From positions 23,462 to 87,461 of the forward strand of contig NZ_CAJYCN010000014.1 of the NCBI RefSeq assembly GCF_913566895.1: 64,000 nt of DNA. The letters are read 5' to 3'. The position numbers were made by a program, and so were the translations under genes. Positions 49,812 through 56,213 of the stretch are shown piece after piece. Numbering within the stretch: position 1 is the first letter of the stretch; each line of letters starts with the position of its first letter. The notes under the pieces are model-generated. The model made no database searches, was not told where the DNA came from, and saw nothing but the letters and a program-made list of their open reading frames with translations. This DNA comes from Listeria ilorinensis (GTDB taxonomy: Bacteria > Bacillota > Bacilli > Lactobacillales > Listeriaceae).

Positions 49812-49823
49812 TGTAATTTTACA
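49812..49823. promoter_or_regulatory. Candidate operator of the nanE operon
   Basis: TGTAATTTTACA is an inverted repeat with TGTAA/TTACA arms, 25 bp upstream of the -35 box. It could be the RpiR-type site, but a single short palindrome in AT-rich DNA is weak evidence. Confidence 0.35.
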
Positions 49824-49835
49824 CCATTTTATTAT

Positions 49836-49876
49836 AAAAAAGTAGATCATCGCTTACAAAAATGATCTGCTTTCTT
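49836..49876 (-). terminator. Terminator of the 80-aa membrane protein gene
   Basis: GCAGATCAT/ATGATCTAC-type stem across 49843-49873 with one mismatch, then T6 on the minus strand. Confidence 0.78.
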
Positions 49877-49890
49877 TTTCATATGAATAC

Positions 49891-50133
49891 TCACAAAACA
49901 GAAAAACCTATACTGACCGTACAAATAGCGAGTCCGCTAATCGATACAGCTCCCCAAAGCCAATCCTTCTTTCGCAAATTTGCAATTGTCATCACCAGAA
50001 AACACGCCATAAAAATAAGCTGTGTCCAAACTGGATAATTGAGCCCACTCCCACTGGCTATCATATTCACTATCAGCCCAACAACGACGATCGCAATCAT
50101 CAAAACTACCATTATTGATAAAATTCTTTTCAT
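49891..50133 (-). CDS. Small three-helix membrane protein, unknown
   Basis: A protein of 80 aa. Three hydrophobic helices (about 5-25, 33-52, 58-78) with the motif LRKKDWLWG between helices 2 and 3. I do not recognise a family. It has its own terminator and sits between two operons. A ribosome site is weak (CAGGTGATGG). The codon pattern and helix spacing favour a real gene. Confidence 0.65.
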   Translation of the reverse strand: MKRILSIMVVLMIAIVVVGLIVNMIASGSGLNYPVWTQLIFMACFLVMTIANLRKKDWLWGAVSISGLAICTVSIGFSVL

Positions 50134-50237
50134 TCCATCACCTGTATTTATCTAGTTTTTAGCATAAACGCCACATTCTTATATTAGCATGAATATCTAC
50201 ATGGAAGGACAGTAAATCGTAAATTCAATCTTATTCA

Positions 50238-50266
50238 TTGACATCTTCACTACTTTGTATTACTAT
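50238..50266 (+). promoter_or_regulatory. Promoter of the PadR-DUF1048-ABC operon
   Basis: TTGACA (50238-50243), a 17-bp spacer and TACTAT (50261-50266). A TATTACTATATA word covering the -10 is repeated at about 50342-50353, just before the ribosome site, and could be a regulator-binding site. Between them GTAGCAG (50290-50296) can pair with CTGCTAC (50331-50337). Confidence 0.65.
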
Positions 50267-50371
50267 ATATTAGAACCTAACATTACAAGGTAGCAGCGCA
50301 TTCTAACCACACAAAGGAATTCGCATACGCCTGCTACTTAGTATTACTATATAGAATAAGGAGGGATTCAG

Positions 50372-50701
50372 TTGAAAGGACTAACAGAACTACTGAAGGG
50401 TGTTTTAGAAGGCATCGTTTTACAAAAAATCAGTCAGGGGGAAACTTACGGCTATGAGATCACTCATTATTTGATCGATCTGGGTTTTGAAGATATTGTG
50501 GAAGGCACAGTATATACGGTTCTTCTTCGTCTTGAGAAAAAAGGATTATTGAATGTTGAAAAGCGGAAATCCGAGATGGGGCCGCCCCGGAAATTCTACA
50601 CATTAAATGAAGAAGGTCAAAATTATCTCACTGCTTTTTGGGAAAAATGGTTTTTTATTGAAGAAAAGCTTCACCAATTGAAAGGAGAACAAACACAATG
50701 A
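50372..50701 (+). CDS. PadR-family transcriptional regulator
   Basis: A 109-aa winged helix (EGIVLQKISQGETYGYEITHYL at the start, then GTVYTVLLRLEKKGLL and GPPRKFYTLNEEGQNYL), read here in parts. The start codon is TTG at 50372, with AAGGAGGG 6 bp upstream. First gene of a four-gene operon. PadR proteins of this type usually repress the exporter they are linked to. Confidence 0.92.
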   Translation: MKGLTELLKGVLEGIVLQKISQGETYGYEITHYLIDLGFEDIVEGTVYTVLLRLEKKGLLNVEKRKSEMGPPRKFYTLNEEGQNYLTAFWEKWFFIEEKLHQLKGEQTQ

Positions 50702-51033
50702 AAAATATTATCGAAAAACTAATCGGTTCCAAAGCCCGTTACAAACAGTATAAAAAAGACAAACTCTCCCTACCTGCCGACTATCAAGAAGCGCTAGCTG
50801 CTTTGGAAAAATACATGTGGAATTTTGCTAAAGGTGATAATTTTATGGTTGTCCTCGAAGATGTCTTGGAAATTTTTCAAGAAAGCTCTATTGAGCATAT
50901 CCCCGTTTCAGAAATCGTCAATCATGACCCGGTCGAATTTGCAGACACGATTATGGAACAGTATCCCGAAACACTTTGGCTTATCAAAATCAGAGAAAAA
51001 CTTAGAAAAGATATCAAGGAAATAGGTGATTAA
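50698..51033 (+). CDS. DUF1048 family protein
   Basis: A 111-aa helical protein (IIEKLIGSKARYKQYKKDK, then LPADYQEALAALEKYMWNF and FAKGDNFM). DUF1048 proteins are regularly encoded between a PadR gene and an ABC exporter. It may be an accessory regulator, and its function is unknown. Overlaps the PadR gene by 4 bp and the ATPase gene by 8 bp. Confidence 0.86.
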   Translation: MKNIIEKLIGSKARYKQYKKDKLSLPADYQEALAALEKYMWNFAKGDNFMVVLEDVLEIFQESSIEHIPVSEIVNHDPVEFADTIMEQYPETLWLIKIREKLRKDIKEIGD

Positions 51034-51940
51034 AGTGGATGCGATAAAAATCCAAAATGTAACCAAAAAATATCAGCAGCACGAAGTTCTCAAAGGAATC
51101 AATTTAAGCATCCAGCAAGGCGAAATTTTTACCTTGCTGGGTGAAAATGGCGCTGGAAAAACGACACTTATCAATATTTTAAGCACGCTCATCGTTCCAA
51201 ATAGTGGACACGTAGAAATAATGGGCCAAACACTGAAGGATCCTGATGCAATCCGTAAATTAATTAGTTTGAATTCACAGTTTAATACTCTAGATGAAGA
51301 ATTTAGCGGCTACGATAATTTACTGATGATTGCCCGTCTCAGAGGACGCCAAGCACCAAAAGATGAAATTATACGGCTAGCCGAGCGTCTCGAACTGACC
51401 TCTTTTTGGAAGAAAAAAGTCAGCACCTATTCAGGCGGTATGCGCAGGCGTCTTAATATCGCAATGTCCCTGATTGGTGACCCATCCATCATCTTTCTGG
51501 ATGAACCAACGACTGGGATCGATCCGAAAAATCGACTTGAAATTTGGAAAATCATTCAAGAAATTCGGGATGCCAAGAAAACCATTTTTCTGACTACACA
51601 GTATTTAGAAGAAGCAGATTATTTGTCGGATCATATCGGCTTTGTTCATGATGGCAAAATCGTACTTTACGGAACCCCTGCTGAAATCAAAAATACCGTC
51701 AGCAAAACTTACTCACTACAAGTAGCAGATGAGACTTTACAGATGACGCTTGCCTTGCTTGACCGATCCGGCATCACTTATGCAGTAAACGGACAACTGA
51801 TCGAGCTTGACGACGAGAATGCGCATAAAGGCCTTGGACTCATCACTGACAGTAAAATCGATGTTCAAAAGTTCCTGTTAAATGAAAATAATCTTGAAAC
51901 CATCTTCCTGAATATCACTCGAAAGGAGGAAGTAAAATGA
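51026..51940 (+). CDS. ABC-2 exporter ATP-binding protein
   Basis: A 304-aa DrrA/CcmA-type ATPase. Walker A GENGAGKTTLINIL, signature TYSGGMRRRLNIAMSL, Walker B IIFLDEPTTGIDP. C-terminal extension (about 220-300) as in drug exporters. Start GTG at 51026 inside the DUF1048 end; a second GTG at 51035 is also possible. Pairs with the following permease. Confidence 0.93.
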   Translation: MIKVDAIKIQNVTKKYQQHEVLKGINLSIQQGEIFTLLGENGAGKTTLINILSTLIVPNSGHVEIMGQTLKDPDAIRKLISLNSQFNTLDEEFSGYDNLLMIARLRGRQAPKDEIIRLAERLELTSFWKKKVSTYSGGMRRRLNIAMSLIGDPSIIFLDEPTTGIDPKNRLEIWKIIQEIRDAKKTIFLTTQYLEEADYLSDHIGFVHDGKIVLYGTPAEIKNTVSKTYSLQVADETLQMTLALLDRSGITYAVNGQLIELDDENAHKGLGLITDSKIDVQKFLLNENNLETIFLNITRKEEVK

Positions 51941-52716
51941 CTTCTTTCAAACAAATGAATGTGTTAACAAAACGGGTCATCCGGCTTAATCTGACCAACC
52001 CCGATACAATCATTACGGTAATTGGAACCCCTCTTTTTATGTTGTTATTTTTCGTCTATGTATTTGGCGGAAATATTGCGATCGATGACGGTCAAGCCAG
52101 TACGACCGCTTATCTGAATTACTCACTACCTGGCTTCCTACTGATTTCGATGGCAATGGGCTCTGCTTATACAGCCCTACGTATCAACATGGATAAAAAT
52201 AAAGGATTTCTCGACCGATTGCATTCCCTCCCGATCAAGCGCTGGGTCATTTTAGGCTCACATGTCGTCGCTTCCGTATTGTTTATGCTACTAGCAGAAG
52301 GCATCGTCTTTCTAGTAGGACTCTTGATGGGCTTCCGGCCAGAGACTACCCTGACTGATTTTCTACTCTTCATCGGGGTCTCTATTCTGTTTGCTTTTTC
52401 GATCACACTGCTCGCGATTCCATTTTCTCTAAAAGCCAAGGATTACAACGGGGCTGGTGGTTTTTCCTATATTTTGCTGATGTTGCTGTTCGTTAGTTCC
52501 GCCTTGATCCCAACAGACGGCATGGTTTTGCCGATCAAAATTTTTGCGGAATACCAGCCAATGACGCCTATCGTCGAAACGACCCGCGGTTTGCTGAGCG
52601 GCTCGCCAGTCTCTTTTTCTACCACCGTTCAAGCACTCTCATGGCTGATCAGCCTTGTGTTAATCTGCGGTTATTTTGCCTACAGACGCTATCAAAAAAT
52701 TTATACCAAGAATTAA
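51937..52716 (+). CDS. ABC-2 family exporter permease
   Basis: A 259-aa protein with six helices. Start QMNVLTKRVIRLNLTNPDT and the ABC-2 signature region YILLMLLFVSSALIPTDGM. Overlaps the ATPase gene by 4 bp. Exports a drug, lipid or peptide. Substrate not determinable. Confidence 0.92.
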   Translation: MTSFKQMNVLTKRVIRLNLTNPDTIITVIGTPLFMLLFFVYVFGGNIAIDDGQASTTAYLNYSLPGFLLISMAMGSAYTALRINMDKNKGFLDRLHSLPIKRWVILGSHVVASVLFMLLAEGIVFLVGLLMGFRPETTLTDFLLFIGVSILFAFSITLLAIPFSLKAKDYNGAGGFSYILLMLLFVSSALIPTDGMVLPIKIFAEYQPMTPIVETTRGLLSGSPVSFSTTVQALSWLISLVLICGYFAYRRYQKIYTKN

Positions 52717-52721
52717 CGAAA

Positions 52722-52768
52722 GTCTAGCAGGCGAGGCATTTTAAAAATGGCTCACCTGCTGGACTTCT
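52722..52768. terminator. Terminator after the PadR-linked exporter, shared with ada
   Basis: GTCTAGCAGG/CCTGCTGGAC stem (52722-52731 with 52755-52764) plus inner GCATTTT/AAAATGGC, then TTCTTTT. It abuts the convergent ada stop. Confidence 0.86.
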
Positions 52769-52769
52769 T

Positions 52770-53822
52770 TTATGCTTGCCGCGCCCATTGTTCAAGCGCA
52801 ATTAAATATTTTTTTCGTTCGACCCCACCACCATATCCGCCTAAACCGCCATCTGTCAAGATTACCCGGTGGCAGGGAATCAAAATGGCAATCCGATTCG
52901 CTCCGTTTGCATTTCCAATCGCTCTAACTTTATTCTTATTCCCAAGTTTGCGTGCGATATCCTGATAACTCATCGTTGTCCCGGCCGGGATTGATTCCAG
53001 TACTTCCCATACTTGCTTTTGAAATTCTGAACCCTCTTTAAATAGCGGGACTGAGAACTCCACCAATTTTTGCTCAAAATAGAGTCCCAATTGTCTTTCT
53101 AGCTCTTGATTGATACTGTTTTGACCATGGATGATCCGAATATTATGTTTTTGACGAAGTTTCTCAATTTCTTTTTCCAAACCACGGCGGTCAACAAATT
53201 CCAGTAAATACAGGTATTGCTCATCTGACAAACTGAGCATCCGGCCGATCGGCGTAGAAATGAAATAGGCGTTCACAATCTGTATTTTTGCCTTTTTCGC
53301 CGGGTTGCCCATAATTTTTGTAAAAGCGTCATTAAATCCGCTAGAAGAATCATAGCCTACTGCCAACTGCTGATCAATGACTTTACTACCGTCCATGATT
53401 TCTTTGAATGCCATCCCCATCCTTCTTGCCCGCGCATATTGGACAAAGGTCATGCCGTAAATCGACTTGAATTTTCGTCGTGCCGTGGCAGAATGCAGAC
53501 CCAATTGTGTGAAATCCGCTTCTCTCCATCTTTTTTCGGGATGTCTCTCCACTTCGCGAATGAGCAGCTGTACTTCTTCTGGGATTGTTTGTGGAAAAGA
53601 TAACGGACGGCAGATTTTGCAAGGGCGGAAACCTGCCAGAAGTGCTTCCTGAGCAGTTAAATAAAAGCTGCAGTTTTCAAATTTAGGCTTTCTAGCTGTA
53701 CAGGTCGCATGACAAAAAATGCCTGTTGTTTTGATTCCCGCAAAAAAGATTCCATCATAGGCTGGATTTTTTTCAACTAATGCCTGGTAAAATTCTTGTT
53801 TTCGATCAGCAGAAGTGATCAT
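52770..53822 (-). CDS. ada: Ada: bifunctional methylphosphotriester/O6-methylguanine repair protein and activator
   Basis: A 350-aa fusion of three parts. The Zn-binding Ada domain (about 1-80) has the Cys ligands in FCHATCTARKP and FRPCKICRP. An AraC-type HTH (about 90-180, YDSSSGFNDAFTKIMG) follows. The methyltransferase (about 190-350) has the acceptor Cys in IPCHRVIL. It repairs alkylated DNA and, once methylated, activates its regulon. The ATG at 53822 follows AAGGAGG at 9 bp; the longer frame is rejected. In B. subtilis the parts are separate (AdaA, AdaB). Confidence 0.93.
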   Translation of the reverse strand: MITSADRKQEFYQALVEKNPAYDGIFFAGIKTTGIFCHATCTARKPKFENCSFYLTAQEALLAGFRPCKICRPLSFPQTIPEEVQLLIREVERHPEKRWREADFTQLGLHSATARRKFKSIYGMTFVQYARARRMGMAFKEIMDGSKVIDQQLAVGYDSSSGFNDAFTKIMGNPAKKAKIQIVNAYFISTPIGRMLSLSDEQYLYLLEFVDRRGLEKEIEKLRQKHNIRIIHGQNSINQELERQLGLYFEQKLVEFSVPLFKEGSEFQKQVWEVLESIPAGTTMSYQDIARKLGNKNKVRAIGNANGANRIAILIPCHRVILTDGGLGGYGGGVERKKYLIALEQWARQA

Positions 53823-53941
53823 TTCGTTTCCTCCTTCTTCCCCTATATCGCTTACACCTATTATACGAGCAATTTCATCCAATATCTTCCGAAAAATGAA
53901 CAACTATTTTCATGCCGCACTTAAAAACAGTATCGTAAAGA

Positions 53942-53989
53942 ATAAAAAGCGTTCAAAACAAGCTAGTACTCTTGTTTTGAACGCTTTTT
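53942..53989. terminator. Strong terminator between MerR and ada genes
   Basis: An 18-bp perfect inverted repeat, AAAGCGTTCAAAACAAG with CTTGTTTTGAACGCTTT, and A/T runs on both sides. It ends the MerR transcript (minus) and insulates ada. Confidence 0.88.
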
Positions 53990-54386
53990 ACTTAGTCGAT
54001 GCCGTCTGCTCATTGTAGAGTTCTCGCTCCCGATTCAGCAAACGTTGATCATAATTGTCGATCTTACCCTCTAATTTTTCCAGTGTCGCTTGCATCTCAT
54101 TCAGTCGTTCTCTCAACTTATCCCGCTGCTCTTTTAAAAGTTCACGACGTTCCTCTAGCGTCGCATCTCCCTGCTGAAACAAATGAACATATTCAATCAG
54201 CATTTCGACTGGAAGACCCGCTCCACGCATACATTTGGCAAAAAAGACCCATTTCAGATCTTCTTCCGTGTAATCACGATTCCCGCTGGCAGCCCGGTTC
54301 ACTGGGGGGATTAGGCCTATTCTCTCATAGTAACGCAACGTATCCGGCGTGAGTTCATATTCTTTCGCCACTTCTGTAATATTCAT
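53988..54386 (-). CDS. MerR-family transcriptional regulator (AdhR-like)
   Basis: A protein of 132 aa. HTH ITEVAKEYELTPDTLRYYER and the wing GLIPPVNRAASGNRDYTEED, then a coiled-coil dimer helix (about 85-125). It has no Cys in the effector part, so it is not a metal sensor of the MerR/CueR kind. The ATG at 54386 has AAAGGAGG upstream. Its promoter has the 19-bp spacer and palindrome typical of MerR control, so it is probably autoregulated. AdhR-type proteins answer to aldehydes. Confidence 0.9.
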   Translation of the reverse strand: MNITEVAKEYELTPDTLRYYERIGLIPPVNRAASGNRDYTEEDLKWVFFAKCMRGAGLPVEMLIEYVHLFQQGDATLEERRELLKEQRDKLRERLNEMQATLEKLEGKIDNYDQRLLNRERELYNEQTASTK

Positions 54387-54417
54387 CTGCTGCCCTCCTT
54401 TGATTTCTATTGCATTT

Positions 54418-54448
54418 ATTCTATCACTTCGAGTAGGCTCAAAGTCAA
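54418..54448 (-). promoter_or_regulatory. MerR-type promoter with 19-bp spacer
   Basis: On the minus strand, TTGACT (54443-54448) and TAGAAT (54418-54423) are 19 bp apart. The spacer contains CTTTGAG-CCTA-CTCGAAG, a near-perfect inverted repeat (6 of 7). Long spacers with a central palindrome are the signature of promoters untwisted by MerR proteins. Confidence 0.72.
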
Positions 54449-54463
54449 GTTGCTGCAAATAAA

Positions 54464-54487
54464 GACTTCGGATCAGCACCCAAAGTC
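54464..54487 (-). terminator. Terminator of the VOC gene
   Basis: GACTTTGG/CCGAAGTC stem (54480-54487 with 54464-54471), then TTTATTT on the minus strand. Confidence 0.7.
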
Positions 54488-54497
54488 TCCTTGTATT

Positions 54498-54947
54498 TTA
54501 TCGACCGATTTTTGAGTAAGGTTGAGAATGTAGCATCCACGTTATCCCATACTTATCAGTGAATTGTCCCATTTTTCCACCCCAAAATTGCTCTTCATAC
54601 GGCATGGTGACTTCTACATCAGGAGAAGCTGCAATTTTTGCAAAAAACGTATCCGCCTCTTTTGCCGCTGCCTCGTCCTCACTATTCACATCAAGCATCA
54701 GTGAAATTTGTCTGCTGGGTGAAACTTGATTTCCAAATGAATCGGCACAAAAAAGCTCGGTTCCTAAAATGGTAAATCCTGCATGCATGGTCAAATTATC
54801 TAATTCCTCAGTTGGCAAGCCGTATTGCTTCGCCTGCTCCTCTGTGACAGGAACTCTCGTGATGTTCGTCGCACCAAATACATCTTCATAATAGGCCAGT
54901 GCCTCTTTTGCACGTTCAAATGCTAAATACGGATATAAATTTGCCAT
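54498..54947 (-). CDS. VOC (PhnB/glyoxalase-like) family protein
   Basis: A 149-aa VOC fold (LYPYLAFERAKEALAYYEDV at the start; GTELFCADSFGNQ, SLMLDVNSEDEAAAKEADTF, and MGQFTDKYGITWMLH at the end). Resembles PhnB-like proteins that lack a known reaction. The ATG at 54947 follows GAGGTGGAG. The upstream in-frame codons are rejected. Beside an AdhR-like MerR gene, so a link to aldehyde or electrophile stress is possible. Confidence 0.85.
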   Translation of the reverse strand: MANLYPYLAFERAKEALAYYEDVFGATNITRVPVTEEQAKQYGLPTEELDNLTMHAGFTILGTELFCADSFGNQVSPSRQISLMLDVNSEDEAAAKEADTFFAKIAASPDVEVTMPYEEQFWGGKMGQFTDKYGITWMLHSQPYSKIGR

Positions 54948-55035
54948 ATTCTCCACCTCTATTTTCATACTTGAGCAAGTTGCTCCCCCTCATTATAACG
55001 GATAACAAATTTAATTGTTATTACGAAAAGAAGAC

Positions 55036-55073
55036 AAAAAGACAATTCCCTTACATTATGAAGGAATTGCCTT
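55036..55073 (-). terminator. Terminator of the LicT-like gene
   Basis: AAGGCAATTCCTT with AAGGGAATTGTC (55061-55073 with 55041-55052), then TTTTTGTCTTCTTTT on the minus strand. Confidence 0.8.
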
Positions 55074-55138
55074 TAAGTGTTATACATACTTGGGATGAAA
55101 GCAAAATGGGTTTTTTTCTAGAATGCCTTACGAGTCAA

Positions 55139-55984
55139 TCAATGCAGCGTATTCCGTTCTGTAACACGATAAATATGAATCGTCAAATACACTTGCTCAT
55201 CTCGCGTTAGTTTGGTTTGGTGCGTGTTGATAAGGTAAGCATTGATTTTTTCAGTACAATGGAATGCTTCTGGATACTTTTTCTGAACTTGCTCGTAAAG
55301 AAAGTCATCTCCTGATTCAATCACTTCATTACGCAGCATTCTTTGTGCAAAATACTGCAAGTGCGTCACAAAACGTGTGTAATTAAGGGACGTCTCATCC
55401 AACATCATGCCGTAATGGTAGGTCACAATACTTAAAATATCCTGAACAATTTGCGTCATTGCCAGCGTATTGGTCATTTGCTGACCGTCCTGCCGCGCGT
55501 TGACAATATGAAGAGCAATAAAACCAGCCTCATCTTCATCCAAAATAAAGCCCAGATGCTCTTGAATGATTCCGAGTGCTTTCAAACCTACCTGAAACTC
55601 CGGCTGATAGAATTTTTTGATTTCCCAAAGCAGCGCATTTTTCAAATTGATACCTTGTTTGTAACGGGAAATCGCAAAGTTGATGTGATCTGTCAAGGTG
55701 AGATAAATATTGTCACTCAAATCTGCATCAAGTGCTTCTTTGGCATAACTAACAATATCATCGGCGACTTTCAGATGCTGCATAGGGATTTCACTGATAA
55801 GTTCAGACAGTTTTTCTGACAGTTCATTTGTTTCCATAACAAAAGTTTTTTCTATGCAGCTTTCATCCACGATGTCTCCTATCTTCTTTTGAAAAGCTAG
55901 TCCGCGACCCATCACAACAATTTCTTTACCGCTAGTATTTTCGGCTACGACGACATTGTTGTTGAGTATTTTCTTTATCACCAT
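55139..55984 (-). CDS. LicT/BglG-family transcriptional antiterminator
   Basis: A protein of 281 aa. The CAT RNA-binding domain (1-56: KKILNNNVVVAENTSGKEIV, VMGRGLAFQKKIGD) is followed by PRD1 (about 65-170) and PRD2 (about 175-281). PRD His residues are seen in LTDHINFAI, ALHIVNAR, FVTHLQYF and LTIHIYRV. It binds RAT RNA to stop termination, under control of PTS phosphorylation. No beta-glucoside PTS or glucosidase gene follows. Its own leader carries a RAT, a terminator and a cre site. Start ATG at 55984 with AAAGGGTGG upstream. Confidence 0.93.
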   Translation of the reverse strand: MVIKKILNNNVVVAENTSGKEIVVMGRGLAFQKKIGDIVDESCIEKTFVMETNELSEKLSELISEIPMQHLKVADDIVSYAKEALDADLSDNIYLTLTDHINFAISRYKQGINLKNALLWEIKKFYQPEFQVGLKALGIIQEHLGFILDEDEAGFIALHIVNARQDGQQMTNTLAMTQIVQDILSIVTYHYGMMLDETSLNYTRFVTHLQYFAQRMLRNEVIESGDDFLYEQVQKKYPEAFHCTEKINAYLINTHQTKLTRDEQVYLTIHIYRVTERNTLH

Positions 55985-56006
55985 GTTTTTTCCACCCTTT
56001 CAAAAG

Positions 56007-56083
56007 AAAAAAACCCAAACTAATCTGATTACTACAATTATACATGATTCTCTGCACTTGTAGTATTCAAATTAATTCAGGTT
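56007..56083 (-). terminator. Leader terminator overlapping the RAT
   Basis: AACCTGAATTAAT (56071-56083) can pair with ATTAGTTTGGGTT (56012-56024) through Watson-Crick and G-U pairs, followed by a T7 run. Its 5' arm begins with the last bases of the RAT, so the two structures are mutually exclusive. Confidence 0.72.
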
Positions 56084-56107
56084 TTGCCTGCCGAACAGTA
56101 ACAATCC
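56079..56107 (-). promoter_or_regulatory. RAT (ribonucleic antiterminator) element
   Basis: The minus strand reads GGATTGTTACTG, a short GC hairpin loop, then GCAGGCAAAACCT. This is the LicT/SacY/BglG-type RAT consensus. It places the antiterminator gene under the control of an antiterminator, most simply itself. Confidence 0.9.
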
Positions 56108-56122
56108 TTCTATACTCAATTT

Positions 56123-56151
56123 ATTATAGTATATCAAGAAACCGTTTGCAA
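56123..56151 (-). promoter_or_regulatory. Promoter with overlapping cre site
   Basis: TTGCAA (56146-56151), a 17-bp spacer and TATAAT (56123-56128) on the minus strand. TTGCAAACGGTTTCTT (56136-56151) fits the CcpA cre consensus WTGNAANCGNWNNCW at every fixed position and covers the -35, so glucose repression is expected. Confidence 0.85.
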
Positions 56152-56213
56152 CCCTATTTTTAGGATTATATGTCGCTTTTTTTCTGCTTTCGTGATAAAG
56201 TAATCTATGAAAA

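Noticed and set aside
56146..56174. Palindromic TTGCAA as a -35 box shared by both divergent genes
   Set aside because: On the plus strand the hexamer at the right distance is TATGTC, too poor to call.
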